Positions 1 through 8,412 of a stretch of DNA of 64,000 nucleotides are shown here, in pieces. The translations under genes were made by a program, and so were the position numbers. Below the pieces are notes generated by a model, which worked only from the letters and a program-made list of their open reading frames with translations, was not told the origin of the DNA and did not search any database. Source of the DNA: Pontibacillus yanchengensis (GTDB lineage Bacteria; Bacillota; Bacilli; Bacillales; BH030062); contig NZ_WMEU01000001.1 in assembly GCF_009856295.1 (NCBI RefSeq), forward strand, positions 186,001 through 250,000, in the 5' to 3' direction. How positions within the stretch are numbered: the first letter of the stretch is position 1; each line of letters starts with the position of its first letter.

Positions 1-27
1 TTTCTTGTAAGACAGAAATGAATTCAT
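1..27 (-). CDS. Start of a downstream gene, probably the OpuC-type permease (partial)
   Basis: Directly after the TGA of the ATPase gene the minus strand reads ATG and stays open to the window edge (first residues MNSFLSYKK). Only nine codons are visible, so the product cannot be read. In osmolyte importers of the OpuB/OpuC class the ATPase gene is followed at once by a permease gene, which is the basis for the guess. Confidence 0.35.
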
Positions 28-1083
28 TCATTGTTGGATCACCCCATTATCTATTTTCGTTTGTTCTTGGAGGTAGATCACAATGTCACGATAAGAAAGC
101 GTCCCTACTAATTTATCACCTTTAACTACAGGTAATAGAGTTACATTATGTTTCTCAAACACATCCGTCGCATTACGTAAGTGCATTTCATTTGAAAGTG
201 GAGGCAACGTTATAGATTCACCGTCTTGTATAGCACCTTTATAATGGTGTTCACTGTCTTCAATGATATAGAGTCCCTTTTGAGGTGGGAGGTCATTTTC
301 TTGGATTATGTGTGTCTTACTTTGATCCACCATCACATCAACTGCAGTTTGCCATGGGGATTTCCGCTCTCCAACAAAGCTTTTAACAAAATCATTACAT
401 GGATTTAGTATTAAGTCTTGCGGAGTGGAAAGCTGGACGATTTCTCCCTCTTTCATGAGACAAACACGATCACCAAGGGAAAGAGCTTCGTCAATATCAT
501 GTGTAACAAACACAATGGTCTTTTGTATTTCTTTTTGGAGTTGCTGAATATCCTGTTGAAGCTGTTCGCGGCTTATCGGATCCAATGCGCTAAACGGCTC
601 ATCCATTAATATAATATCTGGGTCTGCCGCTAACGCTCTAACTACTCCAACACGTTGTTGCTGTCCTCCTGATAATTCACTCGGAACTCGTTTCTTGTAG
701 GTTTCAGGATCAAGCCCCACCATATTCATTAATTCATCAATGCGTTGGTTTATTTTTTGTTTCTTCCATTTTTTCATTTCAGGTACTACCGCAATATTTT
801 CTTCAATTGTCATATGAGGAAACAGTGCGATTTGCTGAAGTACATACCCAATATTCCAACGAAGTTCAGAAATTTTATATTCCCTAATATCCTTATCATG
901 TATTTTAATCGTACCTGAGGTAGGTTCTATGAGTCGATTGATCATTTTCATGGATGTTGTTTTGCCACATCCGCTTGGGCCAATTAATGCAAGTAGTTCT
1001 CCCTTTTCCACGTGGAAGCTCATATCTTTAACAGCTTCGGTTCCATCGGGATACACTTTACTTACATTCGTAAATTCAATCAT
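28..1083 (-). CDS. opuCA: Glycine betaine/carnitine/choline ABC transporter ATP-binding protein (OpuCA type)
   Basis: Energises uptake of quaternary-ammonium osmoprotectants at the cytoplasmic membrane. In the 351-aa product the Walker A motif GPSGCGKTT is at residues 35-43, the Q-loop near 83, the signature LSGGQQQR at 137-144, Walker B ILMDEP at 158-163 and the switch histidine at 195. The last ~100 residues look like a CBS region (LLPVVKGDKLVGTLSYRDI), typical of OpuCA/ProV-like ATPases and known there to sense ionic strength. Start chosen at 1083 because AAGGAGG lies 7 bases upstream; an in-frame ATG at 1104 has no such site. A next gene begins immediately after the stop. The exact substrate (betaine, carnitine or choline) cannot be told from the ATPase. 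Confidence 0.9.
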   Translation of the reverse strand: MIEFTNVSKVYPDGTEAVKDMSFHVEKGELLALIGPSGCGKTTSMKMINRLIEPTSGTIKIHDKDIREYKISELRWNIGYVLQQIALFPHMTIEENIAVVPEMKKWKKQKINQRIDELMNMVGLDPETYKKRVPSELSGGQQQRVGVVRALAADPDIILMDEPFSALDPISREQLQQDIQQLQKEIQKTIVFVTHDIDEALSLGDRVCLMKEGEIVQLSTPQDLILNPCNDFVKSFVGERKSPWQTAVDVMVDQSKTHIIQENDLPPQKGLYIIEDSEHHYKGAIQDGESITLPPLSNEMHLRNATDVFEKHNVTLLPVVKGDKLVGTLSYRDIVIYLQEQTKIDNGVIQQ

Positions 1084-1159
1084 TTTTTTCCTCCTTGCTT
1101 CCATTACAATACCTAGTAAATTGGTCGATTTTGTATTCTATATTATGATAAACGAAATA

Positions 1160-1184
1160 GGGCAGAATTGCATGTATCCTGCCC
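1160..1184 (-). terminator. Possible terminator of the GH18 gene
   Basis: GGGCAG and CTGCCC arms enclose a 13-base loop 11 bases beyond the GH18 stop. The minus-strand 3' side is only moderately T-rich, so efficiency is uncertain. Confidence 0.45.
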
Positions 1185-1195
1185 ATATTGATATG

Positions 1196-2938
1196 TTACT
1201 CATTCTTTTTAATTTCTTTACGATGAGATAGAGATTCCTCAAGTGTTTCCCATGATTGCTCATTGGCGAAATATTTTGTCCATGATGCTATTCCCGCAAG
1301 CTCATATCTGTGAACTAATTGTGCTCGTTTTTCGATAGACGTTTCATTTTCTAACCACATTTTATACGTTATTTCTTGTTCAGGTGGAGAATACTCTACA
1401 TAATCTTGTTCAGTTTCCTCATCATAAGTAGGTTTCACATTATACTCTTCCATCCATTCTTCGGCTTGTTCCATCGTTAATGCTTTTGAGGTAACTTCTG
1501 TTTCACTATTATCTAAAGTTTCCATCTTCCACAAACGAGTGTACATTGGAATACCTAATATCAATTGATCATGTGGAACTTGTTCTAGTAATCGATTCAT
1601 GTTATTTCTTACCCAAGGTAGACTACTAACACTACCTGGATCAGAGGATCCTGACCAGTGTTCATCGTAGGCCATAACCACTAAATAATCAGTAATCTCA
1701 GCCAACTTAGCTCGTTCGTAGAACTTAGACCACTGACCGCTAGTGGATAAGAATGTTATATCCATGGATACTACTAAGCCAGCTTGGTGAGCCCTTGGCA
1801 CAAATTCCCTCATTAGTTGAGTTAATTTCTCCCCATCCTCTTCATAAACATTTTCAAAGTCAAAGTTAAACCCATCTAGATTATACACATCAGCATACTC
1901 TAGCAATTGATTTATAACATGTTGACGTGATTCAAAATTAGCTAATACCTCTTTTGTCAAATCAGGATCAAAAGCATTTGAAAACATCGCCCACACACGA
2001 TAATCTTTATTATGTGCATTCTTAACATATGATTTAGAAGCTATGTTCTGAATATCCCCTTGCTTATTTTCCAACTCAAACCATGTTGGTGATATTACTT
2101 GAACTCCTGGTAGAGAAGGTTGAGAAGAAGGGTTAGCACTAGCTTGATAGATTCCATCCCAAGTCATATTCACTGGCCACTCTAGATTAGGTTGAAAAGG
2201 ATTTTTCACCTTGTCTGTCTTCGTTGTGATTGTTTCTGTTCCTGCAAGTGTAATGGAGGGTTTTTTCACATAACCTCCCACGCCCTCTTTAGTTCTTATG
2301 GAATAGAATCCATTTTCTTCTCCTTCAATTACTACGCTGTTATCCAACGCAAGTTCTGCTACATAGGGAGACGTAACTGTAGGTTTCATTCGTACCCTGA
2401 CAGCATCTTCATCATTTACCTCACCTTTTTGTAACACTTGTTGATTCTCATAGATTGTAATGGAGTTCGTGTTTTCAGCATAGTTAACTGTAATAGAGTA
2501 CACTTCTTGTAACCATTCACTAGCTAAATATATTACTCCATTGTCCTTTTTAACGGCTGGAAAGCTTAATTCAGCTGGGTTGCTATTTACGTAAAAAGAG
2601 GATGAATTATTTGGCATTTGATAGACTTCCTGCTTCGTCGTTACGATAACAGATGAGGAATCCTCATCGTATTGAATAGATTTATCAATGTTTTCTTGTA
2701 TAAACGAGAAAGGAATATAAGCCTGATCATCATACATTCCATGTAAGCTTAAAGCCTCCCCTTTATAAATGAGAGTATAATCTTGTTCAAAATATGGCAC
2801 CTTCTCATCTGAAGGAAATGGGTAAATGACCCAGAATATAATAGAGGATAGGACAAACAGTATGGAAATTGATAATACAATCCATACTGTTTTACTAGAT
2901 TTATTTGTTTGACGTTGATGATCATTCAGTCTAGGCAA
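1196..2938 (-). CDS. Membrane-anchored glycoside hydrolase family 18 protein with copper-amine-oxidase-like and SH3b regions
   Basis: Probable cell-wall or spore-cortex directed hydrolase related to the B. subtilis YaaH/YdhD/YvbX group. Residues 18-39 form one N-terminal membrane anchor after a basic tail. Residues ~45-170 resemble the copper amine oxidase N-terminal-like repeat found in Bacillus envelope proteins, ~178-228 an SH3b fold (RVRMKPTVTSPYV... GGYVKKP), and ~252-575 a GH18 barrel. The active-site strand DGFNFDFE is at 355-362 with the presumed acid Glu362; Asn replaces the middle Asp, as also seen in the YaaH group. Start is TTG at 2938, with AAAGGAGAG 8 bases upstream. It stands alone and divergent from plsY. 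Substrate (peptidoglycan, cortex or chitin-like) is not decidable here. Confidence 0.82.
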   Translation of the reverse strand: MPRLNDHQRQTNKSSKTVWIVLSISILFVLSSIIFWVIYPFPSDEKVPYFEQDYTLIYKGEALSLHGMYDDQAYIPFSFIQENIDKSIQYDEDSSSVIVTTKQEVYQMPNNSSSFYVNSNPAELSFPAVKKDNGVIYLASEWLQEVYSITVNYAENTNSITIYENQQVLQKGEVNDEDAVRVRMKPTVTSPYVAELALDNSVVIEGEENGFYSIRTKEGVGGYVKKPSITLAGTETITTKTDKVKNPFQPNLEWPVNMTWDGIYQASANPSSQPSLPGVQVISPTWFELENKQGDIQNIASKSYVKNAHNKDYRVWAMFSNAFDPDLTKEVLANFESRQHVINQLLEYADVYNLDGFNFDFENVYEEDGEKLTQLMREFVPRAHQAGLVVSMDITFLSTSGQWSKFYERAKLAEITDYLVVMAYDEHWSGSSDPGSVSSLPWVRNNMNRLLEQVPHDQLILGIPMYTRLWKMETLDNSETEVTSKALTMEQAEEWMEEYNVKPTYDEETEQDYVEYSPPEQEITYKMWLENETSIEKRAQLVHRYELAGIASWTKYFANEQSWETLEESLSHRKEIKKNE

Positions 2939-3065
2939 TATCTACTCTCCTTTAAAACGATAACGTAATGTAAATTGTCCGTATAGAAAACAAGAATGCT
3001 GTTCTTTCTATTACTTCTTTCTGATAAAATATAGTAAGCAAATTGCCCGAAAAAGGAGCTGTACT

Positions 3066-3647
3066 ATGGATTATATACTATTTGGACTCATAGCTTATCT
3101 GATTGGTTCTATCCCTTTTGGACTCATAGTAGGTAAAATTGGTTATAAGACAGACATTCGAGAACATGGCAGCGGTAATTTAGGCGGGACGAATACCTTT
3201 CGTGTTCTCGGGGTTAAGGCTGGGTTAATCGTAACATTAGCTGACATATTAAAAGGAACATTGGCAGCACGTTTACCATGGATTTTCGATAGTGATATCA
3301 ATTTGCTTATTATCGGAATAATTGCAGTGATTGGGCATATGTATCCTATATTCGCCCATTTCAGAGGTGGGAAAGCCGTCGCTACTTCAGGCGGAATCAT
3401 TTTAGCTGTCTCTCCGCTATTATTCTTGATTATACTAGCAACGTTCTTTGTAACGCTATACGTAACAAAATATGTATCTCTTTCTTCTATCGTAACTGGT
3501 ATTGTTACAGTTATCGCTGCCATTATTCTTCAAGAAATAGGGTTGATTATTGTTACAAGTATTTTAACATTATTTGTCATATATCGACACCGCACAAACA
3601 TAAAACGAATACTTAATAAAACAGAACCCAAAATTACATGGATGTAA
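3066..3647 (+). CDS. plsY: Glycerol-3-phosphate acyltransferase PlsY
   Basis: Transfers the acyl group from acyl-phosphate to glycerol-3-phosphate, the first committed step of phospholipid synthesis, in the cytoplasmic membrane. The 193-aa protein has the family length and multi-pass hydrophobic profile. Conserved PlsY motifs are visible: GSIPFG at 14-19, GSGNLGGTN at 35-43 (glycerol-phosphate loop) and [14 protein letters not shown] at 97-110. AAAAGGAG precedes the ATG. A strong terminator follows 39 bases after the stop, so the gene is probably monocistronic. In B. subtilis plsY lies next to yneR/yneQ/yneP; here folE2, yidD and a decayed ABC locus are inserted between. Confidence 0.97.
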   Translation: MDYILFGLIAYLIGSIPFGLIVGKIGYKTDIREHGSGNLGGTNTFRVLGVKAGLIVTLADILKGTLAARLPWIFDSDINLLIIGIIAVIGHMYPIFAHFRGGKAVATSGGIILAVSPLLFLIILATFFVTLYVTKYVSLSSIVTGIVTVIAAIILQEIGLIIVTSILTLFVIYRHRTNIKRILNKTEPKITWM

Positions 3648-3686
3648 GGATGCTTTATTTACCCTCAAATAATCTAAAGCATGTAA

Positions 3687-3719
3687 AATCCCGCTTGTCT
3701 AGTGTGGACAAGCGGGATT
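3687..3719 (+). terminator. Intrinsic terminator after plsY
   Basis: A 13-bp perfect stem (AATCCCGCTTGTC with its complement) around a 7-base loop, followed by TCTTTTCC on the plus strand. It could also stop transcripts arriving from the opposite-strand 62-aa gene. Confidence 0.9.
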
Positions 3720-3789
3720 CTTTTCCTATTACATGTTCTTTATCGCTTCATCATAAAAGACAGAATGGATTGTTATTTCAACACCTATT

Positions 3790-3978
3790 CTAGTAACCAT
3801 AATCCCAATCAATTTCTCTTTCTACAAAATAGCAAGGAATCATATATTCCATTCGCTTCGTCACAAAAGAGCATTTCCAACTTCCTGTATGCTTTAGTAA
3901 GCTAAATGTCTCAAGCTCCATTCCCTCATACATAATAAATTCATTCACATCACTTTGGAATACCGCAGTTCCTATCAT
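3790..3978 (-). CDS. Small hypothetical protein, 62 aa
   Basis: Not recognised. The frame starts with ATG preceded by AAGGAAGGTGG at good distance, better than expected for a chance frame, and stays open until shortly before the plsY terminator. The product (MIGTAVFQSDVNEF...) is rich in aromatic and acidic residues, has two cysteines (in WKCSF and IPCYF) and no membrane segment. It lies convergent with plsY and divergent from folE2. Probably a real cytosolic microprotein of unknown role. Confidence 0.6.
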   Translation of the reverse strand: MIGTAVFQSDVNEFIMYEGMELETFSLLKHTGSWKCSFVTKRMEYMIPCYFVEREIDWDYGY

Positions 3979-4174
3979 CTAATTCCACCTTCCTTGCTGT
4001 TATGGTGTTGTCACCATTCTATGCATAAAGTAGGACAATCCGAACCAAATATGTAAGATTTTTAAGATAGTGATGGGATTCTCATGATATAATAATAGCT
4101 TGAAGGAATGGAATAAGGGATTACGTTCAAACCTATACTATATGTTACGATAGCACATTCTATAAGTATTAAAA

Positions 4175-4204
4175 TTGAATACATGCATTCTTTTCCTGTA
4201 TACT
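4175..4204 (+). promoter_or_regulatory. Candidate sigma-A promoter for folE2-yidD
   Basis: TTGAAT and TATACT separated by 18 bases, about 40 bases before the folE2 start. I looked for a Zur operator, known to control the second GTP cyclohydrolase in B. subtilis, and saw no convincing palindrome. Confidence 0.5.
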
Positions 4205-4245
4205 TTGAATTAGTTTCGATGAGAAGTTTGAAAGGAGTCATCGCT

Positions 4246-5172
4246 ATGAATAAGACCGACGTTAACGCTAAAAAACAACTACCTTCTAAAGAAGATCGTC
4301 ATAAACTATTTGGCTCTGTTGATCCAGGTCCAAGAACGAAGCCTGTGGAGAAAAATGATATGGCCGACCTGCAAAACTCAAAAAAGGACTTCCTTTTTGA
4401 TTTAGATGCAGTTGGCATAACAAATGTAAAGCATCCAATCCGCATTCATAGTACAAAAAAACCAGAAATACAAACAACAATAGGAACGTTTCGTTTTTCT
4501 TCTAGCATAGGTAAAGGAAGTAAAGGGACTAATATGAGCCGCTTCACAGAACAACTGGAGAAGTATCATAATGAAGGTTTTGCTATTGATATTTATACTC
4601 TTAAGAAATTCACAAAAGAGTTAGCAGAACGATTGAAACAACAGGACGCTTCCGTAGAAGTGACGTTCCCATGGTTTTTTGAAAGAAGAGGTCCATTTTC
4701 TGATTTAGCAGGAATGAATCATGCGGATGCAACCATTAGTGTGACCTATCATGAAGAGACAGGTTATGATATAGATGTTTCCTTAAAAGGAACAATTACA
4801 ACCCTTTGCCCTTGTTCAAAAGAAATCAGTGAGTATTCTGCACACAACCAAAGAGGACAAGTCACTATGTCTGTTAAACTTACAGATGACTTTGATGAAC
4901 AAGAGTTAGATTGGAAAGAAGCACTTCTAGAAGCTTCTGAATCAAACGCAAGCGCTCGAATTCATCCGGTTTTGAAGCGTCCAGATGAGAAAGCCGTTAC
5001 AGAACAAGCTTATGAGAATCCTCGATTTGTAGAAGATATTGTTCGTCTAGTTGCAGCTGATTTATATGAGATGCCTTTTGTTCAGAGTTTCTATGTAGCT
5101 TGTCAGAATGAAGAGTCAATACACCTTCATGATGCTATTGCTGAAATAAATTATGATAAAACCACAGAATAA
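4246..5172 (+). CDS. folE2: GTP cyclohydrolase FolE2 (type IB)
   Basis: Converts GTP to 7,8-dihydroneopterin triphosphate for folate synthesis; the IB family works with metals other than zinc and often backs up zinc-dependent FolE. The 308-aa product carries the family block [20 protein letters not shown] at 184-203, with Cys188, Cys190, His200 and Arg203 in the positions used for metal and substrate, and GTNMSRF at 94-100. Start set at ATG 4246, preceded by GAAAGGAG; a frame extension to 4183 lacks a ribosome site and a family-like sequence. yidD follows after 11 bases, so the two are probably co-transcribed. Confidence 0.95.
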   Translation: MNKTDVNAKKQLPSKEDRHKLFGSVDPGPRTKPVEKNDMADLQNSKKDFLFDLDAVGITNVKHPIRIHSTKKPEIQTTIGTFRFSSSIGKGSKGTNMSRFTEQLEKYHNEGFAIDIYTLKKFTKELAERLKQQDASVEVTFPWFFERRGPFSDLAGMNHADATISVTYHEETGYDIDVSLKGTITTLCPCSKEISEYSAHNQRGQVTMSVKLTDDFDEQELDWKEALLEASESNASARIHPVLKRPDEKAVTEQAYENPRFVEDIVRLVAADLYEMPFVQSFYVACQNEESIHLHDAIAEINYDKTTE

Positions 5173-5183
5173 GAGATGATTCG

Positions 5184-5435
5184 ATGAAAAAAGTGTTTTT
5201 ATCTCTCATCCGATTTTACCAAAAGGGAATTTCCCCTCTGACACCTCCAAGTTGCCGCTTCTACCCTACTTGTTCACAATATGGTCTAGAAGCTATTCAA
5301 CGATTTGGAGCAATAAAGGGCGGCTATTTAACGATAAAACGAATTCTAAAATGCCACCCACTCCACCCAGGAGGGGTTGACCTAGTACCTGAAAAAGAAT
5401 CCAAAGACTCAGAAAAAGTTGATCATAAAGAATGA
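5184..5435 (+). CDS. yidD: Membrane protein insertion efficiency factor YidD
   Basis: Small membrane-associated factor that assists YidC/Oxa1-dependent insertion. The 83-aa protein shows the full family signature: [20 protein letters not shown], then [20 protein letters not shown] and VDLVP, with the three conserved cysteines. Family proteins end soon after this block; here a charged tail rich in Lys/Glu follows. It starts 11 bases after folE2 with a weak AAGAGATGA site, suggesting coupling. Confidence 0.95.
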   Translation: MKKVFLSLIRFYQKGISPLTPPSCRFYPTCSQYGLEAIQRFGAIKGGYLTIKRILKCHPLHPGGVDLVPEKESKDSEKVDHKE

Positions 5436-5442
5436 TCAGCTT
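5416..5442 (+). terminator. Intrinsic terminator of folE2-yidD
   Basis: Stem AAGTTGATCAT / ATGATCAGCTT followed by TTTTTCTT; the yidD stop codon lies in the right arm. Confidence 0.85.
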
Positions 5443-5510
5443 TTTTCTTATGTGTAATTTATGATATTGAGCTATTATTTTAATTTTGAACTAAGATGAT
5501 ATTCAGGAAT

Positions 5511-5660
5511 GAGGCATAATCTTGAAGACTTGAAGTTGAGATAAATTTGGTGATCGCACAGAAAGAACGATGTACCCGTAGATTTAGTTAGAATAAAGGT
5601 GGCCGTGGAACAACTCGCGTCCTGCCGGCGAGCTGGCAAGCCTCCTGATCAAAACACCCC
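5511..5660 (+). repeat. Partial copy (left half) of the composite intergenic repeat
   Basis: Begins GGCATAATCTTGAAGACTTGA, then GAGATAAAT, then a diverged stretch, then AATAAAGGTGGCCGTGGAACA, CTCGCGTCCTGCCG and GCGAGCTGGCAAG. The same blocks in the same order open the copies at 58476 and (inverted) 43257. The right half is absent: similarity stops near 5650 where the remains of an ABC permease begin. This marks it as a truncated or recombined copy. Confidence 0.75.
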
Positions 5661-6136
5661 CTTTCTTTCTAAAAACAAGAAAAGCGATAATGATTAAGAA
5701 AACAATAACACAGCTAGAATAGAGTCTATGAATTGTAAAATGGGAACTCCCTTCACCCCACACCAATAAATCCTTGTAAAGAAGCACCATTGATTATGTT
5801 GTTACCAATTTGCTGGATGACTTCTGGTAAAGCAGCCGTTGAAATAAAACTACCACCTAGCATCGCCAAGAAAGGAATTAAAACGCTTTGAAAAATATTG
5901 GTCAAATCGATTTTTGGTTTATGGAGTGTGAACACACTAATACAAATAGCTAAAGAAGCCACTCCAGTCGAAGACACGAGCATAACAAGGAATAAAGCCC
6001 ATATATTCCCTGTGATATGGAAAATAGCAGTTTAGAAAAAGTAAACAAAATGAGTAACTGAAAAAAAGAAAGACACAAAGCTGATAGAAATCGCCCTACC
6101 AAAACATCCCATATTGATGAAGTCGATACGCGAATC
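5655..6136 (-). pseudogene. Remnant of an ABC-2 type export permease
   Basis: Minus-strand translation gives permease-like blocks in three frames: WDVLVGRFLSALCLSFFQLL (about 6110-6050), then LVMLVSSTGVASLAICISVF with LGGSFISTAALPEVIQQIGN (5983-5755), then ...IVFLIIIAFLVFRKKGG (about 5735-5655). Frame changes occur near 6015 and 5760, and the N-terminal half of a normal ABC-2 permease is missing. The 3' end runs into the repeat at 5511-5660. With the ATPase remnant just upstream this was once an ATPase-permease exporter pair; it can no longer make a complete membrane protein. Confidence 0.75.
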
Positions 6137-6139
6137 TTA

Positions 6140-6973
6140 TTAGTATCTATCTAGTAACTGCATTAGAATTCTCACTTCTAAATTCTGAGCAATCGTAAAT
6201 AATTCAGGTAACAAATGCGCTCCTTGCTTTATTCCAATATCGTACGTATTTTCTTTACAATCAACATAGTTAACACCTTCAAGTTGCTCTATTTGTTCCG
6301 TAATTTGTTTTAATTGGAATAGCACGACGTACGTTAGCTCTTCCTTTGTCCCAAGAGCAAAAATCTCCCCATTATCCATTATGGCAATCCGATTACACAA
6401 ATACTCTACTTCTTCCATGTAATGACTTGTATATATGATTTTCATCCCATTCTTGCTTAGTTGTTTGATCATTTTTCTAGATTACGGATCAATCCCTACA
6501 GTTGGTTCGTCTAATATGAGTAACTCCGGATTATGAATCAACGCACAAGCAGTATTTAAGCGTCTTTTCATTCCACCAGAATACGTTTCAATTCTTTCAT
6601 TGGCCCAATCTGTTAAACCTACTAGTTATAGAACTTCATGTATTCGTTCCACTCAATTTTTTCTTGGAACCTTATACATCTTGGCGAAAAAATGTAAATT
6701 CTCTTGTGCTGTAAAATCGGAATACAATGCAATTTTCTGAGATACATAGCCTAGTAAGTTTCTTATTCATTTGGGATATTCCACAACCGAAATCTCTTTA
6801 AATAAAATATCACCTTCATTAGGTGGCAATAATGTTGAAATAGTTATTGATTCCCCTGCCCCATTGGGACCTAACAATCCTAATACTTCTCCATCATCAA
6901 TGGATAAATGAACATTTTTTACAGCTTGATGCTTATGTAATGTCTTTTGTAAATCTTTAATTTCTAGAAACAA
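6140..6973 (-). pseudogene. Decayed ABC transporter ATP-binding protein gene
   Basis: One continuous frame encodes an ABC-2 type exporter ATPase (EVLGLLGPNGAG..., [10 protein letters not shown] signature, [12 protein letters not shown]alker B, IIYTSHYMEEVE switch) but is broken by four in-frame stops at 6767, 6653, 6626 and 6482. Walker A has GAGES where GAGKS is required, so the catalytic lysine is lost. All five lesions are explained by single-base changes (for example TGG to TGA and CAA to TAA), indicating decay by point mutation without indels. A good ribosome site (AAGGAGGAATACC) still precedes the first ATG. Confidence 0.88.
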
Positions 6974-7082
6974 TGGTATTCCTCCTTATTGAATCATGAA
7001 AAGACGTTTAAATTTGAAGTAGCATTGGTATTGTATTACCATAAACATGAAGCGTAACCCAGAAAACTAGGAGATGAATAGT

Positions 7083-7382
7083 ATGAAATTAACCGTACAA
7101 GAAGCAGCAGCAGCATGGTATAAAGAAGAATTAGAATTAACGAACAATACATCACTCCGATTCTTTGTAAGATACGGAGGGGTTTGTGGACTTCAGCCTG
7201 GCTTTTCTTTAGGCATACGACCAGACACCCCACAAGAACCGATTATGGAGACAACTGTTAAAGGTATTCATTTTTATGTAGAAGAAGAAGATTCTTGGTA
7301 TTTTGATCACCATGATGTTCAGGTATATTACGATGATGATAAAAAAGAACCGAACTTCGAATATATTGACTCCACTCAATAA
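7083..7382 (+). CDS. yneR: HesB/IscA-fold protein YneR
   Basis: A 99-aa protein of the HesB-like/IscA superfamily matching B. subtilis YneR in context (near plsY, yneQ, yneP). The IscA cores RFFVRYGGVCGLQPGFSLG and the acidic tail DDKKEPNFEYID are visible, but only one cysteine (Cys35) is present and the C-terminal CGC pair of true A-type Fe-S carriers is missing, so classic cluster transfer is unlikely. Start at 7083 rather than 7074 because AGGAG ends directly at 7073, giving a normal 9-base spacing only for the second ATG. Function unknown. Confidence 0.85.
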   Translation: MKLTVQEAAAAWYKEELELTNNTSLRFFVRYGGVCGLQPGFSLGIRPDTPQEPIMETTVKGIHFYVEEEDSWYFDHHDVQVYYDDDKKEPNFEYIDSTQ

Positions 7383-7396
7383 TACTATTCAATAAA

Positions 7397-7625
7397 AAAA
7401 GCGCAATCGCCCGTGTAGCGATGTATGTGCTGGGGGCCTACAGGATATAGGTCAGTTCGATGTTGCTGCACGATGCAGCGATTTTAATCGAACCTACATT
7501 ACTCCAGAATTTCCTCTAAAAGTCTTAGGAGATAAAGGAAACATGAAACAATGAGTGATTCGATGTTGACCTTATCGTACGGAGGCGAGGAAAGCACACT
7601 GGTCGCTGGGTGCTGGAACACTTTT
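7397..7625 (+). repeat. Intergenic hairpin-forming repeat between yneR and yneQ
   Basis: Fills the 300-base gap. Its ends are imperfectly complementary (AAAAGCGCAATCGCCCG...AGCGA against TCGCTGGGTGCTGGAACACTTTT). Inside are a hairpin at 7449-7495 (GTTCGAT/ATCGAAC around GCTGCA-cga-TGCAGC) and a block GGAGATAAAGGAAACA...TCGATGTTGACCTTATCGTACG at 7529-7582. The hairpin recurs at 58601-58645, the second block at 16836-16890. No coding frame of substance. Confidence 0.7.
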
Positions 7626-7645
7626 ATAGTATTCTATACAAAAAT

Positions 7646-7687
7646 AATAAATCCCCTTCTTACTTGTTTGTAAGAAGGGGATTTATT
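7646..7687 (-). terminator. Terminator of the yneP-yneQ operon
   Basis: An 18-bp stem (AATAAATCCCCTTCTTAC and complement) around a 6-base loop, directly abutting the yneQ stop; A/T tracts on both sides permit bidirectional use. Confidence 0.92.
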
Positions 7688-7990
7688 TCATTCTAAATTA
7701 AATCGATTGATGTGTTCATACAAGTTCTCAGCTTTTAGGATATCTAATTGCTTCATACCTAGTAAGTCAAAATGTGGATAGCGTGGATCATTGTGTATCC
7801 AACGAGGTTTTAGATCATATTGCTTGCCCCATTTTGCAAGCTTATCTTTATCAGAACAACCTACCTTCGTAACTGTTTTGGATTCTGGAAATCGATCGTC
7901 TAACCAGTAATGTGTTAAAAAAGCAATGTCACCTGCTTCAACTTTTTGCTTCCATTTTTTTAATTCATTTCGTTTTACACCGAAAGCCAC
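7688..7990 (-). CDS. yneQ: Conserved hypothetical protein YneQ
   Basis: A 100-aa soluble protein recognised by sequence and position as YneQ. Features: basic N-terminal helix (KRNELKKWKQKVEAGD), HYWLDDRFPESKTVTKVGC, and WIHNDPRYPHFDLLG; the spaced His/Asp/Cys residues hint at a binding or catalytic site but no reaction is known. Its start codon overlaps the end of yneP by one base, so it is translationally coupled to the thioesterase and lies last in the AAA-ATPase-yneP-yneQ operon, closed by a strong terminator. Confidence 0.85.
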   Translation of the reverse strand: MAFGVKRNELKKWKQKVEAGDIAFLTHYWLDDRFPESKTVTKVGCSDKDKLAKWGKQYDLKPRWIHNDPRYPHFDLLGMKQLDILKAENLYEHINRFNLE

Positions 7991-8412
7991 TAGGCATCAC
8001 CTTTTGCAGCTAAATAGGCTTTATGCCATTCTGGGAACACTCTTCTTATGGAAACCGGGCGAAAGTTTTCTTTTTTTACACAAACGTGTTGTGTTTTTCC
8101 CATTACAGCGGCTTCACCTTCAGGAGTTTGTATTTCATATGCATAGATCACCTTTAAGCCATCATAGTAGTCGAGCCATGTTTTCACAGTTGCTGTTTGG
8201 CCATAGCGTAATGGTTTTTTAAATTGAATATTTGCATCAACAAGTGGTGAAACAATTCCACTTTCCTCCATGTCGTGATAATAAAAGCCTAAGTCCTCAA
8301 TAAAAGCTGTTCTTCCTATTTCGAACCATACTAAGTAGTTTGCATGATAGACAACGCCCATTTGATCTGTTTCTTGATAGCGCACTTTTACTTCCGTTTC
8401 ATTTACCTTCAT
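7990..8412 (-). CDS. yneP: Acyl-CoA thioesterase, 4HBT/FadM family (YneP)
   Basis: A 140-aa hot-dog fold thioesterase. The 4-hydroxybenzoyl-CoA thioesterase motif with catalytic Asp is seen in YQETDQMGVVYHANYLVWFEIGR (about 12-34), the usual N-terminal position. Hydrolyses acyl-CoA or related thioesters; substrate not known. Start set at 8412, preceded by AAAGGGAGAG; nine further in-frame codons upstream lack a ribosome site. ATGA overlap with the AAA-ATPase stop indicates translational coupling, as does the one-base overlap with yneQ. Confidence 0.9.
   Translation of the reverse strand: MKVNETEVKVRYQETDQMGVVYHANYLVWFEIGRTAFIEDLGFYYHDMEESGIVSPLVDANIQFKKPLRYGQTATVKTWLDYYDGLKVIYAYEIQTPEGEAAVMGKTQHVCVKKENFRPVSIRRVFPEWHKAYLAAKGDA

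Noticed and set aside
4010..4174. Zur operator upstream of folE2
   Set aside because: Expected from B. subtilis, but no palindrome close to the known consensus could be read.
5584..5790. A 68-aa frame joining permease remains and repeat
   Set aside because: Starts inside the broken permease and ends in the repeat sequence; not a gene.
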